A stretch of 64,000 bases of DNA from Mucilaginibacter flavidus (GTDB lineage: Bacteria; Bacteroidota; Bacteroidia; Sphingobacteriales; Sphingobacteriaceae), in NCBI RefSeq assembly GCF_024055575.1, contig NZ_JAMXOE010000002.1:496001-560000 (forward strand), written 5' to 3'. The translations under genes and the position numbers were made by a program. Below, in pieces: positions 8,740 through 16,543 of this stretch. Within the stretch, counting starts at the first letter, position 1. Each line of letters starts with the position of its first letter. The notes below the pieces were generated by a model. The model made no database searches. It was not told the origin of the DNA and worked only from the letters and a program-made list of their open reading frames with translations.

Positions 8740-9792
8740 CTAAGCCTTTAATCCCTCTTTCTTTGGAAATATAAGTGAAGCAGCCACACTAATCACCAAA
8801 ATAGCCAGGATAATCAGCAATGAGCGGCCGGTGGTTAAGCCTATCGCGTCTACATATTCCGCAGCAAGCATTTTAAGGCCGATAAAAGCGAGCAATATGG
8901 ATAAGCCAACCTTAAGGTAATGGAACTTATCGATAATGTTAACCAGCAGGAAGAACATTGAGCGCAGGCCCAGGATGGCAAATATGTTAGAAAAGAAAAC
9001 AATATAAGGATCCTTGGTTATAGAAAATATCGCAGGGATGGAATCCACCGCAAAAACCAAATCGGTAATCTCAATGATAATAAGCACCAAAAACAACGGT
9101 GTTATTAGGTTTTTACGGTCGATTTTCACGAAGAACTTACTCCCTTCAAACTGCGGGTGAACGGCAAAGTATTTGGATGCAAATTTCACCACTTTGTGGT
9201 TCTCGGGATCAATTTCATCTTCCTGGTTGCGGTTAATAAACATGGTTACACCGGTGTAAACCAAAAATGCACCAAATAGATACAACACCCAATGGAAATG
9301 ACTTATCAATGTGGAACCGAGGAAAATAAATGCAAATCGCATCATTACTGCACCCAATATCCCCCAAAAAAGCACCTTGTGATAATGCCTCGGGCTAACG
9401 CCAAAAGCGGTAAACACCAGCACCATCACAAAAATATTATCAACCGATAGCGCATACTCAACCACATAACCGGTAATAAACTCCAAACCCAGATTTTTGC
9501 GGTACAATTCAAGGCCACCGGCCAGGTCGCCGGGAATTAATTTAAGGTGATGAAAGTTTTTCTCATTTATCTGCTGCAACGCGGTAAAGCTGTCAACATG
9601 GTGCAACAGGTGGCCGAATTGCAAAATCAACCCATAGAATATCAGCGCCAACGTTACCCAAACAGCACTCATGATACCTGCCTGTTTCAAGCTTACCGCC
9701 TTGTCGGTTTTGGCAAAAAGGCCAAGGTCGAGCGATAGCATTATTAAAATGAATACAATAAACGCCGATATAAAAATCAGTTCGCTGCTCAT
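8740..9792 (-). CDS. TerC/Alx family integral membrane protein
   Basis: This 350-residue polytopic protein belongs to the TerC family. It contains the typical EYALSVDNIFVMVLVF helix and a later FAVDSIPAIFSIT helix, each with conserved acidic residues within the membrane, and about eight hydrophobic segments in all. Alx-type relatives export manganese or respond to alkaline pH, and TerC proteins are linked to tellurite resistance and metal loading of exported proteins; the exact role here is inference. Its ATG overlaps the stop of the polyprenyl synthetase gene in a TAATG junction, indicating translational coupling, so no manganese riboswitch leader can precede it. Confidence 0.92.
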   Translation of the reverse strand: MSSELIFISAFIVFILIMLSLDLGLFAKTDKAVSLKQAGIMSAVWVTLALIFYGLILQFGHLLHHVDSFTALQQINEKNFHHLKLIPGDLAGGLELYRKNLGLEFITGYVVEYALSVDNIFVMVLVFTAFGVSPRHYHKVLFWGILGAVMMRFAFIFLGSTLISHFHWVLYLFGAFLVYTGVTMFINRNQEDEIDPENHKVVKFASKYFAVHPQFEGSKFFVKIDRKNLITPLFLVLIIIEITDLVFAVDSIPAIFSITKDPYIVFFSNIFAILGLRSMFFLLVNIIDKFHYLKVGLSILLAFIGLKMLAAEYVDAIGLTTGRSLLIILAILVISVAASLIFPKKEGLKA

Positions 9793-10763
9793 TATTTATT
9801 GCGTTCGGTAGTAAAACGTACCAGTTGCTCAAGGCTCCGGCGCGATTCACCGTCAGGGAATGTATTCAATATAGCAAACGCCTCGTCCTGGTATTTTTTC
9901 ATTTGCGTTTCTGCGTACTGCAGGCCGCCGGTTTCTTTTACAAAACTGATGATACGGGCAATTTTTTCCGGGTCGTCGTTATGGTTTTTAACCAGATTTA
10001 TCATTTGCTTTTTAACATCGCTCTTGCTGTTGTTGAGCGAGTATATAAGCGGCAGGGTAACTTTTTTTTCTTTTATATCGATGCCGAGCGGCTTGCCAAC
10101 ATCGTCGGTGCCGAAATCGAACATATCATCCTTTATCTGGAAGGCGATGCCGATTTTCTCGCCAAACAGGCGCATCTTCTCTATAGTCTCGTCGTTAGCC
10201 CCTGCAGATGCCGCACCACATTCGCAGCAGCTGGCTATCAGGCTGGCCGTTTTCTGGCGTATCACCTCGTAATAAACCTTTTCTTCAATATCCATCCGGC
10301 GCACTTTCTCAACCTGTAACAGTTCGCCCTCAATCATCTGCTCCATGGCAGTCGATACTATTTTTAAAAAGCGGTAGTCATCGTGCTTCATGGACAACAA
10401 CAAGCCTTTGGAAAGCAGGAAATCGCCCACCAAAACGGCAATTTTATTTTTCCACAAAGCATTGATAGAGAAAAAACTGCGGCGCTGATAAGAGTTATCA
10501 ACCACATCATCATGAATCAATGTAGCTGTGTGCAGCAGTTCAACAAGCGCGGCGCCCCGGTGGGTCGACTCATTAATACCCCCACAAATACTGGCGGAAA
10601 AAAAAACGAACATCGGCCTTATCTGCTTGCCTTTGCGTTTTACAATGTAATGTGTAATGCGGTCGAGCAGCGGTACCGAGCTTTGCATCGAGGCCTTAAA
10701 CTTGCCTTCAAAAACATCAATTTCAGCCGCAATAGGTTTTTTAATTTCGTTGATGCTCAACAT
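9792..10763 (-). CDS. Polyprenyl (all-trans) diphosphate synthase
   Basis: This 323-residue protein is a trans-isoprenyl diphosphate synthase, elongating an allylic diphosphate with isopentenyl diphosphate. The first aspartate-rich motif is DDVVDN near residues 85-90 in LIHDDVVDNS, and the second is FQIKDDMFDF near 212. KGKQIRP near residue 45 provides diphosphate-binding basic residues. Length and motif pattern resemble octaprenyl or heptaprenyl synthases that make the menaquinone side chain in Bacteroidota; product length cannot be fixed from sequence alone. It is the first gene of a two-gene unit coupled to the TerC gene, with a candidate promoter box about 25 bases upstream. Confidence 0.92.
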   Translation of the reverse strand: MLSINEIKKPIAAEIDVFEGKFKASMQSSVPLLDRITHYIVKRKGKQIRPMFVFFSASICGGINESTHRGAALVELLHTATLIHDDVVDNSYQRRSFFSINALWKNKIAVLVGDFLLSKGLLLSMKHDDYRFLKIVSTAMEQMIEGELLQVEKVRRMDIEEKVYYEVIRQKTASLIASCCECGAASAGANDETIEKMRLFGEKIGIAFQIKDDMFDFGTDDVGKPLGIDIKEKKVTLPLIYSLNNSKSDVKKQMINLVKNHNDDPEKIARIISFVKETGGLQYAETQMKKYQDEAFAILNTFPDGESRRSLEQLVRFTTERNK

Positions 10764-10787
10764 TCAGTTACACGCTTTTTTCCGGCA

Positions 10788-10795
10788 CAAACATA
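10788..10795 (-). promoter_or_regulatory. Candidate -7 box of the polyprenyl synthase-TerC unit
   Basis: On the minus strand TATGTTTG fits TAnnTTTG exactly, 25 bases before the polyprenyl synthase ATG. No good -33 box is seen. Confidence 0.45.
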
Positions 10796-10809
10796 AGGAA
10801 AAAGTTCGT

Positions 10810-10934
10810 AGTTCATGGTTGATAGTTCATGGTTCTTGGTAGCTGCAATTAGCAATTTGGCCCTGCTGCTACTAACCCCTGCTACTGCAACTGCATTTCT
10901 GGCTATGAACTATGAACTATCAACCATGAACTAC
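10810..10934. repeat. Inverted repeat of a GTTCATGGTTGA-type intergenic unit
   Basis: GTAGTTCATGGTTGA at 10810-10824 is matched by its exact complement at 10920-10934, which covers the SDR stop codon. Internal copies of AGTTCATGG and ATGAACTA make each arm itself repetitive. The 95-base centre is C/T-rich with CTGCTACT repeats. AACCATCAACCATGAA recurs near 11925-11937. The structure looks like a small non-coding repeat unit. Confidence 0.7.
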
Positions 10935-11776
10935 TCAGCTTTCGGCGCCAGTTCGCCGTACCAATAGGCAGCGGTAACACCACCGTCCATCAAAAAATCG
11001 CTGCCCGTAATAAATGCTCCATCCTGGCCCATTAATAAAGCCCCAACTGTCCCTACCTCGTCGGGGGTGCCAGCGCGGCCTACGGCAGAAATATCTATCA
11101 TACGTCGGTATCCATCACCCCTTGGACCGGACAGTTCGTCCTTTGCGAGTGGGGTAATAATTATCCCAGGACTAATGGTGTTGATGCGAGCGTCCCGTTT
11201 ACCCCATTTTACAGCTTCGGCCATCACCCGCAGGGAGTTCCCCCTTTTTGATAACTGATAGGCGTGCAGCGAGTCTTTAATCTGATCGGGCTGAACGAAA
11301 TGAAGAGACAGTAGCTGTTCTACAGGCGTGGTTGCAAGGGCCTTATCCTGCTCCGGCGTTAGCGCTGGCAAGCGGTGTCCCGACTGCGAAGCAATTACCA
11401 CACCCGAACCACCGCTTTTTATCACTTTACCGAATTCTTCAAGTATAAGCGCTGTGCCATATAAATCAACCTTAAGTATTGTTGACGGCGATGCCTGTGA
11501 AGGCGAAACGCCCGCAGCGTGGATAAGACCGGTAATGCCGCCAATTTCGGTTGCGTTTTTAATCAATGCCAGCACTGACTGTCGGGACGATACATCAACA
11601 ATAGCAGTGCTTACCTCGAACCCGGCTTCGCTAAGGGTTTTTGCGGCTGCATCGCTGTTTTCCTGGCGGAGGTCGGCAAGCAGGATGTGTTTTCCAGCAC
11701 TTACACGCCGTGCAATTGCCTGGCCGATTGAGCCCGCGCCAATAACTACTATTACGCTAATTGTTTTTTTGTCCAT
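10931..11776 (-). CDS. Short-chain dehydrogenase/reductase
   Basis: This is a 281-residue NAD(P)-dependent oxidoreductase of the SDR family. The cofactor loop is GAGSIGQAIA near residue 13, an atypical form of TGxxxGxG, followed by LADLRQE, whose aspartate suggests NAD preference. The active site keeps a serine in VIASQSGHR and YQLSKRG as YxxxK. The C-terminal part has the common GSDFLMDGGVTAAYWYG end. The helical insertion between the serine and tyrosine is longer than usual. Substrate is unknown. The gene is probably monocistronic, with a good -7 box about 41 bases upstream, and its stop lies in one arm of an inverted repeat. Confidence 0.9.
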   Translation of the reverse strand: MDKKTISVIVVIGAGSIGQAIARRVSAGKHILLADLRQENSDAAAKTLSEAGFEVSTAIVDVSSRQSVLALIKNATEIGGITGLIHAAGVSPSQASPSTILKVDLYGTALILEEFGKVIKSGGSGVVIASQSGHRLPALTPEQDKALATTPVEQLLSLHFVQPDQIKDSLHAYQLSKRGNSLRVMAEAVKWGKRDARINTISPGIIITPLAKDELSGPRGDGYRRMIDISAVGRAGTPDEVGTVGALLMGQDGAFITGSDFLMDGGVTAAYWYGELAPKAE

Positions 11777-11816
11777 GGGTTATTTAAATTCTAAATATGC
11801 GAAAAATCCATTTATC

Positions 11817-11824
11817 CAAAGTTA
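11817..11824 (-). promoter_or_regulatory. Candidate -7 box of the SDR gene
   Basis: TAACTTTG on the minus strand matches TAnnTTTG and sits 41 bases before the SDR start. A TTG lies about 24 bases further upstream, slightly too far for a standard -33 spacing. Confidence 0.45.
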
Positions 11825-12074
11825 CTGCTACAATTAAGCGCACGTTAACAACAATCAAACAAAAAATTAAGATTTTCAAACAGCCATTAACCGACACCTC
11901 CGTTGCCTGCTTTCGGCTATTAACCATCAACCATGAAATCCACACCCTGACTAAACCTTTTACCATAAAACCACTCTATCAATATAACAACATTAGTTAA
12001 GAAAGATTACAGTAGTGCATATCGCACAAACATAACGACCGAGTAAGGTAATTAATCCTAAGTCTGTATTAGGT

Positions 12075-12125
12075 AGTCTTGAGTCATTTATTTGACTTTA
12101 GACTTCCGGCTCAGGACTCAAGACT
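12075..12125. repeat. Intergenic inverted repeat AGTCTTGAGTC
   Basis: Perfect 11-base arms (AGTCTTGAGTC and GACTCAAGACT) enclose a 29-base loop containing further GACTTTAGACTT units. It resembles the other short repeats at 8090, 8664 and 10810. The rest of the gap 11777-12249 shows nothing coding: AT-rich sequence, this repeat, a terminator and the tRNA promoter. Confidence 0.7.
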
Positions 12126-12171
12126 TTAAAAATAGTGATTATAGTTTTTGTATAGGTTAAGTTTTCATGAC

Positions 12172-12207
12172 GCGTCCGGGGGTTTTGCCCCGGACGCTTT
12201 TTTATTT
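12172..12207 (+). terminator. Strong rightward terminator with no upstream gene
   Basis: GCGTCCGGGG (12172-12181), a 6-base loop and the exact complement to 12197 are followed by TTTTTTATTT. It is a textbook rightward intrinsic terminator, yet the nearest upstream gene (SDR) is on the other strand. It may end a small RNA transcribed from 11.8-12.1 kb, or it may be left from a lost gene. Confidence 0.85.
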
Positions 12208-12229
12208 AATAATAAAAGCAATATTATTT

Positions 12230-12237
12230 TACCTTTG
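12230..12237 (+). promoter_or_regulatory. -7 promoter box of tRNA-Ser
   Basis: TACCTTTG matches TAnnTTTG exactly and ends 12 bases before the tRNA 5' end, an ideal distance for a tRNA transcription start. A clear -33 box is not visible in the AT-rich stretch after the terminator. Confidence 0.6.
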
Positions 12238-12249
12238 CAATCCAAATCC

Positions 12250-12337
12250 GGAGAGGTGTCTGAGTGGTCGAAAGAGCACGCCTGGAAAGTGTGTATACTT
12301 CAAAAGGGTATCGAGGGTTCGAATCCCTCCCTCTCCG
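12250..12337 (+). tRNA. tRNA-Ser(GGA)
   Basis: The 88-base sequence folds as a class II tRNA. The acceptor stem is GGAGAGG with CCTCTCC, the anticodon stem CACGC/GTGTG encloses CTGGAAA (anticodon GGA, reading UCC/UCU), a long variable arm pairs ATAC with GTAT, and the T arm is GAGGG-TTCGAAT-CCCTC. The discriminator is G and CCA is not encoded, as is usual in Bacteroidota. A candidate promoter box lies 12 bases upstream. The 3' end is partly repeated at 12586-12605. Confidence 0.96.
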
Positions 12338-12348
12338 CAAATCTAAAT

Positions 12349-12374
12349 CGCAGGATCTCTTCGGAGACCCTGCG
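12349..12374 (+). other. UUCG-capped hairpin after tRNA-Ser
   Basis: CGCAGG pairs with CCTGCG and, after one mismatch, TCTC pairs with GAGA around a TTCG tetraloop. It begins 11 bases after the tRNA discriminator. No T tract follows, so it may serve as a 3' processing signal or a weak terminator. Confidence 0.5.
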
Positions 12375-12458
12375 AGGACAGAAAAGGCAGTCCCAGTGTC
12401 GATACAGCATCTAAAAATCAGTCCGGTCATAACAAAAACCTGAACCAACAGGGGGTTT

Positions 12459-12552
12459 ACAGGGTTGACACAATTTTTGCACATTTTCACATTATATAAT
12501 TGACTATCAATAATTTAACAAGAATTAGGCGGCAAAATATGTCAACCCCTGT
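12459..12552. repeat. Small inverted-repeat-bounded unit downstream of tRNA-Ser
   Basis: ACAGGGTTGACA (12459-12470) and TGTCAACCCCTGT (12540-12552) are inverted copies differing by one base of length. They enclose 69 bases of AT-rich sequence with no open frame. The unit lies between the real and the partial tRNA 3' ends. Confidence 0.45.
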
Positions 12553-12585
12553 TTTCGATAATATACGAAAAAATCAGATCCGGCA

Positions 12586-12605
12586 CGAATCCCTTACACT
12601 CCGCA
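12586..12605 (+). repeat. Degenerate copy of the tRNA-Ser 3' end
   Basis: This 20-base stretch matches the tRNA-Ser 3' end at 12320-12339 at 17 of 20 positions (CGAATCCCT and CTCCGCA identical). Weaker similarity continues downstream (AAATCG, AGACCCT and an AGGA-type tail). The spacing and orientation suit an old attachment-site duplication. The remainder of 12606-12888 holds only the short leader ORF below and AT-rich sequence. Confidence 0.45.
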
Positions 12606-12766
12606 CAGTCCAAATCGTTCACTCTCCTCATAGACCCTCGCGGGAGGAAAAAACAATCCTCATAAATAACATATAATCAATATCCTATTCCGGACTTAAG
12701 CATTATTTCCAAAAAAACCGACCGTTTTGCGTGGTTAAATCATCCAAAAATAAAACAAGCGACAAA

Positions 12767-12844
12767 ATGAAAAATCTATTAAAACTAAACCAGATGCTGG
12801 CAGTATCCATTATATTGGCTACAATAGGGCTTTTTCAATCCTAA
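12767..12844 (+). pseudogene. Truncated lipoprotein leader (25 codons)
   Basis: ATG at 12767 opens a 25-codon frame. It has a lysine-containing start, a hydrophobic core (MLAVSIILATIGLF) and ends QS directly before TAA, exactly where a lipobox cysteine would be expected. This resembles the start of a SusD-type or other outer-membrane lipoprotein whose body has been lost. It could alternatively be a tiny membrane peptide. An A-rich stretch (GACAAA) precedes the ATG. Confidence 0.4.
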
Positions 12845-12888
12845 CCCACCCAAAAAAGTTAAAAAGGGATAATATCTTAAATCTGCTT

Positions 12889-15800
12889 CTACTCTATTAT
12901 TAGCGACGTAATTCCATGTGGCAACATGTTAATCGAAGTCCCCGCTTCTTCACCCGGCGTTTCGTCCGCAATGCATGTTCTTATAGATTTTGGCTTAAAA
13001 GAAGGGAATGACAGATTTACCATTTCCGGTTTATCCGATAATGATCGCAGGCGAATAATCATCGACTTTCCATCTTCAGATGTTTTAATGATCGAAATAA
13101 AAACGTTCACATTATCGATTTTCATCCAGGTGTTTAGGATTATTTTTTTCTTAACCGGAGTAGCAATCAGCGGTTGTGACTCCTCAAGCCCAAAACGATT
13201 AGCCTTAACTGCATCGTAGGCATATTGGTGAGGTAATATCCTGTAACGAAAATTCAATTTACCTTCCTGCGACAGCGGAAAATTGGTGTGCCAATGATTG
13301 TTAAGCGCCCATGAATATATGGTTGAACTTAATGGCAAATGCTGGATCCATTCAGGTGAATGAAGAGCTCCTCCAATAATATTAGCAGTCATATTACCAC
13401 TTTCGAAAGTAGGCGCATCCAATGAGCACCAGGTTATCCCCTTGCCTTCATTTGAAATGTCAAGCCAGCGTTGGAAACAAATCCAGTTCCGGTTTGCAGC
13501 AGGAAGTTGATCGGCATCTATTTCTACCACGCTCCAGGGAACATCAATGCGCGTACGTCCGTTTGGGATGTTAAATGAAAAACCAAAATGAACCCCTTCC
13601 TTTTCCTTTATTGCTATTTTGTCTACCAGATTATTAATTTCAACTTCCGGCATCCCGGCTATAATGCGAACTTCCCGTGTTAGCTTATTGCAACCATCAG
13701 CTTTTGAATTCACCTCAATGGAGGCAAGAAGTGGCCCATTCTCTTTAATTATAGTTTGTACTTCTGTCGGCCACGTTGCCTTTACCGGCTTTTGTGACAG
13801 CGTACTGATTGATGTAGTTGCATTTGCCGCATATTGTGGCCCACCCGAAGCCGGCTTCCCGCTCCCAAGCACGTACCTGAAACTGTTGATGTTAGAGGCA
13901 TCACCGGGATTCACAAATTCAAAGCCCGCTTTATCCTTTAAACTGGTAATATCACCGGTAACAGGATCAATCAAAACTTTGACCAGGCCATTATCCAGGA
14001 TATTCCCTTTAGCCATTTTCATATTGGATTTTTCCCCGCTTTCAGTGCTCAGGGTGTAGTTTTTCGTTCCTAGCGCAGGAACATCAGCTGCCAAAAATAC
14101 CAATTCACCAGTGCTCAACCTTTGTGACTTAACCAGTTCATTATTTTCATCCCGTACCGACGAAACTGCTTCACTTTGGTCGCGTGATAGTGTTATCAAA
14201 CCATTGCGTACCCACGACAAAGTATTAAAAACACAAATAATATTTGACTTATCCGTTGATACGGTGCTAAGCGCATTGGCAAGAAGCTGAATACTGCTCT
14301 TTTCGGCGGTTTTAAAGAAATTTTGCTTCACTCCCCATATTTCATTCTGCATATCGGCCTGGTAAGGATTCATATAGCACCAGGTATGTTCTGACCCCAT
14401 GAGCACGTTGCGCCATGCTTCATTCATTTCTGAACGCGGCGCTTTTTCCCGTGGACGCAACATTGACCAAAGAACGTCTGTTTGAATTAAGCGCTCTTTC
14501 GACTTCCGGTTCATAGATGTCTCTTTAGCAGCCGAGCCCAGTCCATCTGTCCAATACTCTGTAAAATCACCCCTGAATGAGGGAATTATATCTCCATATT
14601 TCTTCTCAAATGCCGACATAATATCTGTTGAACTTGCAATAACGAGGTGTGGAAATGCATATTCTTCGTTCCAGCTTTTAACAGCCTCGGGTAAGTCGGC
14701 ATCTATTGGTGTATTATCTGCCATTGCCCATGTCATTGGAAATAAATCGTAAGGATAACTGCTATTGACCTCCAACTCCTTAAGTTTTTCCCATAAATAA
14801 CCATCGATGAAATTTTCACGGGGATGATCTGTTTTTACGATTTGCAGTAGTTTATTCGGATCTTTTTGTCCCGCCATTAAAGGCCAGTATTTAAATCCTT
14901 TTTCTCTTGCGCCGGGAGTATAATCCCCGGGTTGAAGAAATAATACCTTTGAAACGCCATCCTGTCCAATCCACCAGAATGGTTTGAAGCTGAATTTGTC
15001 AGCAAGGCCTGTTCGGTCCGATCCGTTGAAAGGGGCGAAAACGTATTTTATTCCAAATTGAGCAGCCATGGGAACAATTCCCCATGACATACCGGGAACA
15101 TCTGTCTGATCAATTGTACTAACAGGGACACCTGTTAATTTTTCCAAGCGCTTTGCATCTCCAAAAAACCTGGGAAATTCTTCATCGGCCGTCACACTTG
15201 TATTATCATTTATATACCCTGCATCAAGATGTATATATCCTTTTCTAATTGCCTCCAATAATTGTTCCCGCTCAGTTGGTGTAGCATTTTTCAAATAACG
15301 CTCAACAGGCCACATCACTTCAGGATTCCAAACATAACGTGCCCCCTCCGGATAATTTGCCGTTTCCTTTGCCAACTTCATCCCATTAACCAGGTTGCGC
15401 TTATGAATAATTTCGACATTTGCCTGGGTGTTTGTATACCCTATATCCACATGTGCATGCGGATAAATATACACTGTCCATTGTCTTTGCTTCGGCAATA
15501 CAAATGATTTTCTTATGATTTTGCTCCCCGCTTTTAACGAAACAAATATTTGTATTTCCTTCTCGATACCTACACCGGACGGAAGCGTGATCGCTGCCGT
15601 TTCTAACCCCTCTTTTCTAAATGGGACAGAGGTGGTTACCGTGCGGTCATCTGCCGTAACCTCAATTTCCGAAGGTTGATATAAATTATCCCCCTTAAAA
15701 ACGAGCATGACTTCCCTTCCCGGCTTGCCATCTTTACAATAGCGGTACACGCTTGTTGATGTGCAATCAATATCATTAGGAAATGGCAATGCCGACTCAG

Positions 15801-16398
15801 CAACTTCAAGCTCTGATATAAATTTCACTTCGCTCAGGCCATAAACATTGCCACCCCAGTTAGATGCCGCAGCAATAATTACGGATTTCAATGCATTTTT
15901 TTCATTAATAACTATTTCCGATGCTTTTCCTTTCATGTCTTTAGCATCCGGTAATTCCAACGCAGTTAACTCGATCCAATCAATTTCGTTAGTTGATCCA
16001 TAGACTTTTATTGAGCGAAACCCCCGATTAGTCAAATTCTGCTGATTATGGTTCCATACCAATATTTTGTTAAAAGATTTCGGGGTTGAAAAATCAAATC
16101 TCACCCAGGCCTTATACGAAGGCAATCCTTTTGCGGGGATGCTGGCAACAGGATTCTCCGCTGTATGCCACATTGTGAATGCACCATCGTTACTATCATG
16201 CAGGTTGTTGTGAATACCTGAACCGTCGGTTAAATGGTTGACGCTTTGGTCGGGACCGAAAGTATCCGACGCCAACGAAGTTATTTCGCCTGCCCGAATA
16301 TTCTTAATTATTTTGAATGTTGCATTTTGTGCTAAACAACCAAAGCTAATAAGCAAAAGGACTAAACTGATTGGTATGGCAATAGTTAACTTTTTCAT
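12889..16398 (-). CDS. Secreted GH38-like alpha-mannosidase with N-terminal discoidin-like domain
   Basis: This 1169-residue protein has a signal peptide (cleavage near CLAQ). Residues about 40-195 resemble an F5/8-type carbohydrate-binding domain (YKAWVRFDFSTPKSFNKI, a VYGSTNEIDW strand). A second small beta domain follows. The GH38 catalytic domain starts near residue 310 with the metal-binding motif HAHVDIGYT at 314-322. The probable nucleophile aspartate lies near 433 in QTDVPGMSW, and a long beta-rich C-terminal region follows. GH38 enzymes are zinc-dependent retaining alpha-mannosidases, which fits the phosphomannose-isomerase-like gene upstream in the same direction. The motif differs from the classic HSHxDPGW, so the exact subfamily and linkage are open. 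A 145-base gap separates it from the transporter gene. Confidence 0.8.
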   Translation of the reverse strand: MKKLTIAIPISLVLLLISFGCLAQNATFKIIKNIRAGEITSLASDTFGPDQSVNHLTDGSGIHNNLHDSNDGAFTMWHTAENPVASIPAKGLPSYKAWVRFDFSTPKSFNKILVWNHNQQNLTNRGFRSIKVYGSTNEIDWIELTALELPDAKDMKGKASEIVINEKNALKSVIIAAASNWGGNVYGLSEVKFISELEVAESALPFPNDIDCTSTSVYRYCKDGKPGREVMLVFKGDNLYQPSEIEVTADDRTVTTSVPFRKEGLETAAITLPSGVGIEKEIQIFVSLKAGSKIIRKSFVLPKQRQWTVYIYPHAHVDIGYTNTQANVEIIHKRNLVNGMKLAKETANYPEGARYVWNPEVMWPVERYLKNATPTEREQLLEAIRKGYIHLDAGYINDNTSVTADEEFPRFFGDAKRLEKLTGVPVSTIDQTDVPGMSWGIVPMAAQFGIKYVFAPFNGSDRTGLADKFSFKPFWWIGQDGVSKVLFLQPGDYTPGAREKGFKYWPLMAGQKDPNKLLQIVKTDHPRENFIDGYLWEKLKELEVNSSYPYDLFPMTWAMADNTPIDADLPEAVKSWNEEYAFPHLVIASSTDIMSAFEKKYGDIIPSFRGDFTEYWTDGLGSAAKETSMNRKSKERLIQTDVLWSMLRPREKAPRSEMNEAWRNVLMGSEHTWCYMNPYQADMQNEIWGVKQNFFKTAEKSSIQLLANALSTVSTDKSNIICVFNTLSWVRNGLITLSRDQSEAVSSVRDENNELVKSQRLSTGELVFLAADVPALGTKNYTLSTESGEKSNMKMAKGNILDNGLVKVLIDPVTGDITSLKDKAGFEFVNPGDASNINSFRYVLGSGKPASGGPQYAANATTSISTLSQKPVKATWPTEVQTIIKENGPLLASIEVNSKADGCNKLTREVRIIAGMPEVEINNLVDKIAIKEKEGVHFGFSFNIPNGRTRIDVPWSVVEIDADQLPAANRNWICFQRWLDISNEGKGITWCSLDAPTFESGNMTANIIGGALHSPEWIQHLPLSSTIYSWALNNHWHTNFPLSQEGKLNFRYRILPHQYAYDAVKANRFGLEESQPLIATPVKKKIILNTWMKIDNVNVFISIIKTSEDGKSMIIRLRSLSDKPEMVNLSFPSFKPKSIRTCIADETPGEEAGTSINMLPHGITSLIIE

Positions 16399-16543
16399 TT
16401 CTAATTGTTCAATGTTCTGAAATTACCTTAACACATTAGCGCCCCACATCGAGCGTAAATCCCTTACCGCTAAAATGAATACTACGCAGTTCGCCCAAAA
16501 ATGGGCGGAGATGAATCTGTAATAACATGCGCGCCAGCTGAAG

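Noticed and set aside
9547..9792. A manganese (yybP-ykoY) riboswitch before the TerC gene
   Set aside because: The TerC ATG overlaps the preceding stop codon, so there is no leader that could hold a riboswitch.
11328..11837. 169-codon plus-strand frame opposite the SDR gene
   Set aside because: It is the antisense shadow of a well-supported SDR with full motifs; its translation has no recognisable fold and it lacks a sensible start.
12148..12414. 88-codon frames on both strands across the tRNA
   Set aside because: They run through the tRNA-Ser gene; the RNA folds perfectly and the peptides look random.
13619..14059. 146-codon plus-strand frame within the GH38 gene
   Set aside because: Composition is that of a reverse-strand shadow, and the GH38 reading explains the sequence.
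16492..16507. Small CGCCCA/TGGGCG hairpin between the sugar porter and GH38 genes
   Set aside because: Six base pairs with no T tract; too little to call a terminator. The genes may still be co-transcribed.
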